NCBI RefSeq assembly: GCF_001422725.1
Contig: NZ_LMMA01000001.1
Span: 374,691-438,690 of the forward strand
Direction: 5' to 3'
Length of the DNA: 64,000 nt
DNA from: Flavobacterium sp. Leaf82
Lineage (GTDB): Bacteria > Bacteroidota > Bacteroidia > Flavobacteriales > Flavobacteriaceae
Shown here: piece by piece, positions 58,781 through 64,000 of the stretch
Layout of the letters: the number at the start of each line of letters is the position of its first letter
Position numbering within the stretch: the first letter of the stretch is position 1
Notes under the pieces: generated by a model
Told to the model about the DNA's origin: nothing
What the model saw: only the letters and a program-made list of their open reading frames with translations
Databases searched by the model: none
Translations under genes and position numbers: made by a program

Positions 58781-59880
58781 GTTGGGTTTTATTCTCAATA
58801 TTAGGAATTTATATAATTGCTATTGGAGCACTTATTTATGGTTTTTCCAAAGTAAAAAAGTACAGAAATGAAAATCTAAAACCACAAACTAATTTTACAA
58901 TTATTGTTCCGTTCCGGAATGAAGCTGAAAATCTGCCGAATCTTTTAAAGAGTTTTTCGAACTTAAATTATCCTCAGGATTTGTTTAGAGTGATTTTGGT
59001 TGATGATAATTCTAGTGAAAAGTTTCAAGTTCCAAGTTTCAGGTTTCAGGTTTCAATAATAGAAAATATTCGGGTTTCGAATTCGCCTAAAAAAGATGCT
59101 ATTTCTACTGCAATACAACATGTAAAAACTGATTGGATAATTACGACAGATGCTGATTGTTTAGTTTCTGAAAACTGGCTTTTGACATTTGATAATTATA
59201 TTCAGCAAAATAATGTTTCTATGCTTGCGGGCGCAGTAACTTATAAATGCGAGAATTCGTTTCTGGATCATTTTCAACAATTAGATTTAACAAGTTTGCA
59301 AGGTGCAACAATAGGAAGTTTTGGACTTAAAAAAGCTTTTATGTGCAACGGAGCCAATTTTGCTTATAAAAAATCCTTGTTCGAAAACTTAAACGGATTT
59401 GAAGGAAATAATAAAATAGCCAGTGGCGATGATGTTTTTTTATTGCAAAAAGCCGCCAATTTATATCCAACAGAAGTTCATTATTTAAAGGCAAAAGATG
59501 CAATTGTCAGTACAAAACCAACTGATAACTGGAAAGATTTATTTTATCAAAGAGTGCGTTGGGCAAGTAAAACAACTTCGTATCAAAGTAATTTTGGAAA
59601 GGTTTTGGGATTGATGGTTTTTGGAGGAAACCTCAATTTTGTAATTGGATTTTTCTTTTTTATTTTCGGAATCTGGCCTTATCCGTTTTTTATTTTATTC
59701 GTCTTTTTTAAGTTTATAATCGACTTTGTTTTGCTTTATATCACAAATCAATTTATATCAAAAAGCAGAATAAAAAGCTTGGTGCTGAGTAGTTTATTGT
59801 ATCCTTTTTTTAGTACAACTGTGGCTTTTTATAGTTTGTTTGGGACGTATGAATGGAAGGGAAGAAGGTTTGGAAAATAA
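58777..59880 (+). CDS. Family 2 glycosyltransferase with repeat-derived insert
   Basis: The 367-residue protein has an N-terminal membrane helix, a GT-A catalytic domain (IVPFRNEAENLPNLLKSFSN, RVILVDDNSS, the DxD-type TTDADCLV, QRVRWASK as the QxxRW-like motif) and two or three C-terminal membrane helices. It resembles processive GT2 enzymes that add sugars to lipids or polymers at the inner membrane. Residues about 82-93 (KFQVPSFRFQVS) are encoded by the intergenic GTTTCAGGTTTCAAG-type word, in frame. The stop abuts the next convergent gene with no gap. Confidence 0.92.
   Translation: MSWVLFSILGIYIIAIGALIYGFSKVKKYRNENLKPQTNFTIIVPFRNEAENLPNLLKSFSNLNYPQDLFRVILVDDNSSEKFQVPSFRFQVSIIENIRVSNSPKKDAISTAIQHVKTDWIITTDADCLVSENWLLTFDNYIQQNNVSMLAGAVTYKCENSFLDHFQQLDLTSLQGATIGSFGLKKAFMCNGANFAYKKSLFENLNGFEGNNKIASGDDVFLLQKAANLYPTEVHYLKAKDAIVSTKPTDNWKDLFYQRVRWASKTTSYQSNFGKVLGLMVFGGNLNFVIGFFFFIFGIWPYPFFILFVFFKFIIDFVLLYITNQFISKSRIKSLVLSSLLYPFFSTTVAFYSLFGTYEWKGRRFGK
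59021..59055. repeat. GTTTCAGG-type repeat inside the glycosyltransferase gene
   Basis: AGTTTCAAGTTCCAAGTTTC followed by aggtttcaggtttca matches the dispersed words at 35235, 47140 and 57726, and lies in frame. Confidence 0.85.
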
Positions 59881-60366
59881 TTATTCCTTACCTTTTGCTT
59901 TAAGAATAACAGGCAGAATAAACTGAGTTTTTACCGGAAGCCCGCGTTTTAAAGCAGGATTTATTTTTGGAAAATCAACTAAACGGGCATGCAGTATGCT
60001 GTCGATTTTGATCGTGTCATAAGCGACAGAATCTTTAGGAAATTGCGGTTCGAATTTCATCGTAGCATTTGGGAAAACGGTCACTTTTACTTCAATTGTA
60101 TCCAGTTCCGGGTATAATATTGAAAGCGTATCGATGTCTAGTTTTTCCTGAATAAGCTGCGCCATAACTGCAAAAAAACATTGTTGTCGTTGTTTTTTAT
60201 CAGCGATTTTTTCGCAATTTACTACTGACGGATATTCGTCGACTTCTTTCCAGTTGATTGATTTTAATTCTTTTTGAAGTAACTCTTTTTCAGATGGAAC
60301 CTGCTTCTCAAAATATTGACAAGAATTGAAAAATAGGATAATAAAAAAAAGGAGAAACTGCTTCAA
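59881..60366 (-). CDS. Lipoprotein with possible TonB C-terminal-like fold
   Basis: The 161-residue protein has a lipoprotein signal (FFIILFFNSCQYFEKQ). The mature part begins with a helical stretch (EKELLQKELKSINWKEVDEY, CEKIADKKQRQQCFFAVMAQ) and ends in strands that resemble TonB C-terminal-like repeats (IEVKVTVFPNATMKFEPQFP, FPKINPALKRGLPVKTQFIL). Two cysteines beyond the lipobox could form a disulfide. Function unknown. Its stop is directly next to that of the glycosyltransferase gene. Confidence 0.75.
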   Translation of the reverse strand: MKQFLLFFIILFFNSCQYFEKQVPSEKELLQKELKSINWKEVDEYPSVVNCEKIADKKQRQQCFFAVMAQLIQEKLDIDTLSILYPELDTIEVKVTVFPNATMKFEPQFPKDSVAYDTIKIDSILHARLVDFPKINPALKRGLPVKTQFILPVILKAKGKE

Positions 60367-60412
60367 GGTTTTTATGTTGATTGAATAAAATAATTAAAGT
60401 ATAAAAATACGA

Positions 60413-60796
60413 TTATTTTTTTTGAGAACCTTTGTATTGCAGATAATCTTCATAGCTTTCTGACATCCATTTCTCTTTATTTTGTGCAGCAACTTCCTTT
60501 TGTTCGGGATATAAAGATGATAATCTGTCAGAAAAAGTGGCGATTTGAACCGTATAAGTATAAAATTCTTGTTTAGTTAAAACAACATTTGGGTCATTTT
60601 TGCGATTAAAGTATTCAAAGAAAAGTGTATCAAATTCTTTCATGGAAAAATTTAGAACTTTTTTCTTCTTACTTTTATAAATACTATCCTGCATTAACTG
60701 ATCGTCGACAGACAGTTTTTTAGTTTGTGCATAGGTGGTATCGTTGATCAAAATGATCAAAAATATAAATAATACAAATTGTAAAAGTCTGCGCAT
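60413..60796 (-). CDS. Secreted hypothetical protein
   Basis: From the ATG at 60796 the protein has 127 residues with a signal peptide (MRRLLQFVLFIFLIILINDT to TYAQ). The mature part is charged and helical (DDQLMQDSIYKSKKKKVLNF, FSMKEFDTLFFEYFNRKNDP). I recognise no domain. The frame is open further upstream, but a start there would overlap the divergent DUF456 gene. It lies 46 bp upstream of the lipoprotein gene on the same strand. Confidence 0.7.
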   Translation of the reverse strand: MRRLLQFVLFIFLIILINDTTYAQTKKLSVDDQLMQDSIYKSKKKKVLNFSMKEFDTLFFEYFNRKNDPNVVLTKQEFYTYTVQIATFSDRLSSLYPEQKEVAAQNKEKWMSESYEDYLQYKGSQKK

Positions 60797-60845
60797 TGAC
60801 TGGCTTTTTTTAAAAGTTTGTAAGTACAAAATTACAAAAAAATAT

Positions 60846-61346
60846 ATGGATTTACTATTGTTATTACTGGGTTTTATATGCATGATTGTGGGGATTTTTG
60901 GGAGCTTTTTACCCGTTTTACCAGGTTTGTCAAGTTGTTGGGTTGGTTTATTGTTGTTGTATATGACAAAAGCAGTCGAGAATAATTATTGGGTTTTGGG
61001 CATTACACTTTTAATCACGATTATTATCACGGTTCTGGATTATGTAATTCCTGCAAAAGGAACGAAGAAATTTGGCGGAAGTTCCTATGGAATTTGGGGT
61101 ACAAATATTGGGTTAATTGTTGGTATTCTGGCCCCTATACCTTTTGGTGTTATTATTGGTCCTTTTGTTGGAGCATTTGTAGGTGAATTAATTTATGATT
61201 CTACAAACCATAAACGTGCACTAAAAGCGGCTACCGGATCTTTGCTTGGTTTTCTTGCTTCAAGTTTTATTAATTTTATGTTTTGTGTCGTTTTTCTAGG
61301 CATATTTTTAAGTGTCACATGGGAATATCGAAACCTTTTGTTTTAA
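60846..61346 (+). CDS. DUF456 membrane protein
   Basis: From the ATG at 60846 the protein has 166 residues with four or five glycine-rich membrane segments: LLLLGFICMIVGIFGSFLPV, LLITIIITVLDYVIPAKGTK, IGLIVGILAPIPFGVIIGPF and FINFMFCVVFLGIFLS. It fits the DUF456 family, whose role is unknown; glycine-rich helices resemble glycine-zipper proteins. An upstream in-frame start at 60735 overlaps the divergent secreted protein gene and is rejected. Confidence 0.88.
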   Translation: MDLLLLLLGFICMIVGIFGSFLPVLPGLSSCWVGLLLLYMTKAVENNYWVLGITLLITIIITVLDYVIPAKGTKKFGGSSYGIWGTNIGLIVGILAPIPFGVIIGPFVGAFVGELIYDSTNHKRALKAATGSLLGFLASSFINFMFCVVFLGIFLSVTWEYRNLLF

Positions 61347-61617
61347 TTATGTAACAATTATTAAGCTTTTTTCTTATTTTTTGTTTTAAATGTAAAATTT
61401 ACAAAAAAATAATTTTACTTTCATTTGATAACTAAGGGGTTATATTTACTGGCTAGAGCAGATTTTTTACTTAAACAACTGTTAATTGAACTCCCAAGTA
61501 TTTAACTTGTTTTTTGGAAATGTTAAAATATTTTATATTTTTATCCTGATAAACGATAAAAAGCCTCACTTTGTCGATTATTTTGAACTGATTTAAATAA
61601 TTTTAAACAATTTAAGT

Positions 61618-62220
61618 ATGACTCCTAACCTACAAATCGAACTTAGACGTTTTATTTCTTCTAATGTTGTTTCAAAGTTGAACAAGTTTTATTTTGAAAA
61701 TGATGCTCTTTTAATCAAGGGAATTGATGTTTCAATTGGTACAGTTTTAATGGGTTTGTATAATAGGGCCGAGGATTCGGATTTTTGTAAAGAGATTATT
61801 TCACAAATACAGGAAGACTCCACCTTTTATCAGGAAGTCGATTTTACATCCGGTCGAATTTTATCAGTAGATGATTGTTATCGTTTAGAAGGAAACGCTT
61901 TACTGAAAGAAATTTTCACCAATAAAAAAGGAAGAATTTCAGAAATGATTTCAAACGAAGTCGGAATCAAAAGTGAAACAGCAAGAGAGATCCTTAATTT
62001 TTCAGCCTTATTAGTTGCCTCTTATCTTAAAAACAATCTTCAATTACTAGAAAGTCTAAAATTACTTCTGGACGATCAAAAAAGAGATATTTTGAACAGT
62101 ATTCCACCAGGAATCAAAATTATCCTTGGTTTTTCATGTTATGAATCAGTCGAAGAAAAAAACCAATCTATTGGCAGATCTATCTTCACTCTTTTTGGTC
62201 ATAATTTTTTCAGTTTCTAA
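61618..62220 (+). CDS. Hypothetical protein, DUF937-like in part
   Basis: This 200-residue soluble, mostly helical protein has no signal peptide. A stretch of polar helices (DCYRLEGNALLKEIFTNKKG, RISEMISNEVGIKSETAREI, LLESLKLLLDDQKRDILNSI) recalls the DUF937 family, but the match is only tentative. The 271 bp before it show no clear repeats. It stands alone. Confidence 0.7.
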   Translation: MTPNLQIELRRFISSNVVSKLNKFYFENDALLIKGIDVSIGTVLMGLYNRAEDSDFCKEIISQIQEDSTFYQEVDFTSGRILSVDDCYRLEGNALLKEIFTNKKGRISEMISNEVGIKSETAREILNFSALLVASYLKNNLQLLESLKLLLDDQKRDILNSIPPGIKIILGFSCYESVEEKNQSIGRSIFTLFGHNFFSF

Positions 62221-62286
62221 AATAAAAAAATCCCATCTTACAAAGTAAAACAGGATTTTATATTTAAATCAATTTTGAGACGTTTC

Positions 62287-63195
62287 TTAAACGTTTTTCA
62301 AATTGATAATTTCTTGCTCGGTCAAAAAACGCCAGTTACCTCTTGGTAAATTCTTTTTTGTTAAGCCGGCAAATGATACACGATCTATACGTAAAACATC
62401 GTAGTCAAAGCTTTCGAAAATCGCACGAACCACTTTTACATTCGATGAACGCAATTTAAGACCTACTTCGCTTTTTGCTTCTTTCTCGATATAACTAACC
62501 TCTTCAACAAACACTCGGTGCCCGTCAAGAACAAGACCTTTGCTTATTTTTTCTAAATCCTCAAATTTTAGATTTTTATCTAGAGAAACCTGGTAGATTT
62601 TTGATGATTTCTGACTCGGTAAAGTAAATTTACGAATCATATCCGTATCATTCGTAAACAACAACAAACCAGTTGTGTTTTTGTCCATTCTTCCAATTGG
62701 GGCAATTTTTGCCGTTGTAGAACCACGAACAAGTTCAAGAACGTTACGATATTCCTGACCTTCGTCAAGAGCTGTAGTAAAGTTTTTAGGTTTGTTCAGT
62801 AAGATGTATTCTTTCTTTTCAGGAGTCAGAACAACGCCATCAAAATTAATAACATCGTTTAATTTAACTAAATAGCCCATTTCAGTTACCGGTACGCCAT
62901 TTACTTTAACGTTTCCAGACTGAATGTATATATCAGCATCACGACGGGAACAAACACCAGAATTAGAGATGTATTTGTTCAAACGAATTTCGTCTGCAGC
63001 TTTTTGTCTTTTTGGAGCCTGATTCTGTTTTTTAAGTTTTTGCGCCGCTTCTTCTTCCGCAGCCTTAACAGCAGGTTTCACTTTTTTTGGCCCTTGAGCG
63101 CGCTTCGCCATAGGAGGTTTTGGCTTGTTAGAGTTTGGTCTAGAGCTATTTGGCCTAGAACCACCTCTTTTATTATTGCCTTCCTTATTGTTCAT
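62287..63195 (-). CDS. RsuA/RluB-type RNA pseudouridine synthase
   Basis: The 302-residue protein has a basic, low-complexity N-terminal tail of about 70 residues (NKPKPPMAKRAQGPKKVKPA, AEEEAAQKLKKQNQAPKRQK), an S4 RNA-binding domain (IRLNKYISNSGVCSRRDADI, VKVNGVPVTEMG) and a pseudouridine synthase domain with the catalytic aspartate in APIGRMDKNTTGLLLFTND. It modifies a uridine in rRNA. The lysine/proline-rich tail is typical of Flavobacteriia and probably binds RNA unspecifically. Confidence 0.92.
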   Translation of the reverse strand: MNNKEGNNKRGGSRPNSSRPNSNKPKPPMAKRAQGPKKVKPAVKAAEEEAAQKLKKQNQAPKRQKAADEIRLNKYISNSGVCSRRDADIYIQSGNVKVNGVPVTEMGYLVKLNDVINFDGVVLTPEKKEYILLNKPKNFTTALDEGQEYRNVLELVRGSTTAKIAPIGRMDKNTTGLLLFTNDTDMIRKFTLPSQKSSKIYQVSLDKNLKFEDLEKISKGLVLDGHRVFVEEVSYIEKEAKSEVGLKLRSSNVKVVRAIFESFDYDVLRIDRVSFAGLTKKNLPRGNWRFLTEQEIINLKNV

Positions 63196-63574
63196 AAATT
63201 CTGTAATTTGTGCAAAGATAGTTTATTCTTGCTAAATAATCCTAAGTTCATTGTTCTTAGATTAATAGCTATTATTTTTTGGACTTGCAGGAGCAGTACA
63301 ATTGGCTTTTTTTAGGCATGTTTCCCCGCTTTTGTTCCAATCTTTTGTTTTTTTAAAGGAAAAAAACAAAAGGATTTCCACGCAATCGGGGCTATTTTTC
63401 AGGCAATTGGCTTTTTTTAGACATTTTTAAAGGAGGATTTTACCACAAAGATTCACAAATAATTTCATAAAGATTCACTGGGTTTTTTTAAGCTTTGTGT
63501 AATTCTGTTATCAGTCCTTTCAAACAAAAAAACAGCGAAAACCAGTAAAACCAATAAAATCCTTGGGCAATTAT
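63196..63574. repeat. Intergenic region with direct and inverted repeats
   Basis: ttggctttttttag occurs at 63301 and again at 63409. A hairpin pair CTTTTGTTTTTTT and AAAAAAACAAAAG surrounds 63355, enclosed by a cccgctttt/gcaatcgggg pair. accacaaagattcacaaat words at 63441 continue the dispersed families. No open frame is convincing. Confidence 0.6.
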
Positions 63575-64000
63575 CTAAGACTTTAAAAGTAAATTCTTTC
63601 CGTGCCACAAAACACTCGGATTAATTAAAACGATGCAGCAAACACCTGAAACAATCAAAAATTTCAACACATTGTGCAAAAGTAAAAATTGTTGTTTTGA
63701 GTTTGATCCCCATAAATAGATTAAGAAAAATAATAAAACCCCAAAACATACATAAAAGTAAATGTCCATGTAGCCCACATCATAAATATTGATTAAGATA
63801 TAAACCGGAATTACGGTTAAAATGGTCAAAACGGTAATGATTTGTTTAGAAACTGTTTCGTTATAAATTATCGGAATCGTTCTGTAATTGTTAACCAAAT
63901 CACCTTTAAGATTCTCAAGATCTTTTATCATTTCCCGAATTAGTAATAGCAAGAACAAGAAAACAGCATGTGCTGAAATTACCATGAAATGGCTCATATG
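63575..64000 (-). CDS. UbiA-family prenyltransferase, C-terminal part (cut by window edge)
   Basis: The frame continues to the right edge, so only the last 142 residues or so are seen; the ATG at 63997 is not the true start. The visible part has about four membrane segments and the second aspartate-rich motif in LLLIREMIKDLENLKGDLVN followed by NYRTIPIIY, typical of UbiA-type prenyltransferases. In Flavobacteriia such proteins are often annotated as geranylgeranylglycerol-phosphate transferases; the substrate is uncertain. Confidence 0.85.
   Translation of the reverse strand, partial: HMSHFMVISAHAVFLFLLLLIREMIKDLENLKGDLVNNYRTIPIIYNETVSKQIITVLTILTVIPVYILINIYDVGYMDIYFYVCFGVLLFFLIYLWGSNSKQQFLLLHNVLKFLIVSGVCCIVLINPSVLWHGKNLLLKS

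Overview
The window looks like a chromosomal segment of a Flavobacterium-type bacterium (Bacteroidota, Flavobacteriia). The DNA is AT-rich, most starts lack a Shine-Dalgarno-like sequence, and promoters of the TTG-N18/19-TAnnTTTG type can be read upstream of all three tRNAs and several genes. The gene content fits: a TonB-dependent receptor, M56 (BlaR1-like) peptidase with a TonB C-terminal domain, NtrC-type and LytTR two-component systems, DUF4407, GxxExxY protein, PEP carboxykinase (ATP) and a UbiA-type prenyltransferase.

Layout. 0-3.6 kb: truncated HlyD-type efflux adaptor, divergent from a sigma-54 response regulator / small membrane protein / histidine kinase operon, with a 38-bp dyad between them. 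3.7-12 kb: housekeeping and transport (alkyltransferase-like protein, LysE transporter, TrmB, Amt), secreted proteins (SnoaL-like, triple-repeat lipoprotein, WrbA-RidA fusion), an SDR and HPF. 12.3-17.2 kb: accessory block with a predicted structured leader RNA, a small gene, and a minus-strand operon of a PLD nuclease-helicase-DUF3427 protein, a NUDIX hydrolase and small proteins; it looks like a defence or DNA-repair island. 17.4-28.9 kb: ncRNA-like element, AsmA protein, thioredoxin, TPR kinase/LytTR pair, two lipoproteins, M1 peptidase and DUF58 protein. 28.9-29.8 kb: two tRNA-Asp genes in a duplicated promoter-tRNA-terminator unit. 30-35.2 kb: AraC regulator and TolC-HlyD-MFS efflux operon. 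35.5-38.6 kb: HAD phosphatase, XRE switch with palindromic operator, coiled-coil orphan, tRNA-Leu. 38.7-43 kb: M20 dipeptidase, then a BlaI/BlaR1-type autoregulated operon. 43.2-52.5 kb: saccharopine dehydrogenase-like enzyme, DUF423, PckA, TonB receptor plus phytase, DUF4407. 52.6-64 kb: small conserved genes, a cyclase, a GxxExxY gene framed by 30-bp inverted repeats, HemW, RuvC, a flippase-like protein and glycosyltransferase pair, DUF456, RNA pseudouridine synthase and a truncated UbiA prenyltransferase.

A strong second theme is dispersed repeats. At least five word families recur between genes: CTGAGCGAAGTCGAAG; ACAGGTTTT hairpins with compensatory changes; GCTCCGCTGGAGC; cacagatt/aattcgtg words; and GTTTCAGGTTTCAAG. 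Two of these families also appear in frame inside coding sequences. No CRISPR array, rRNA or clear transposase was seen.
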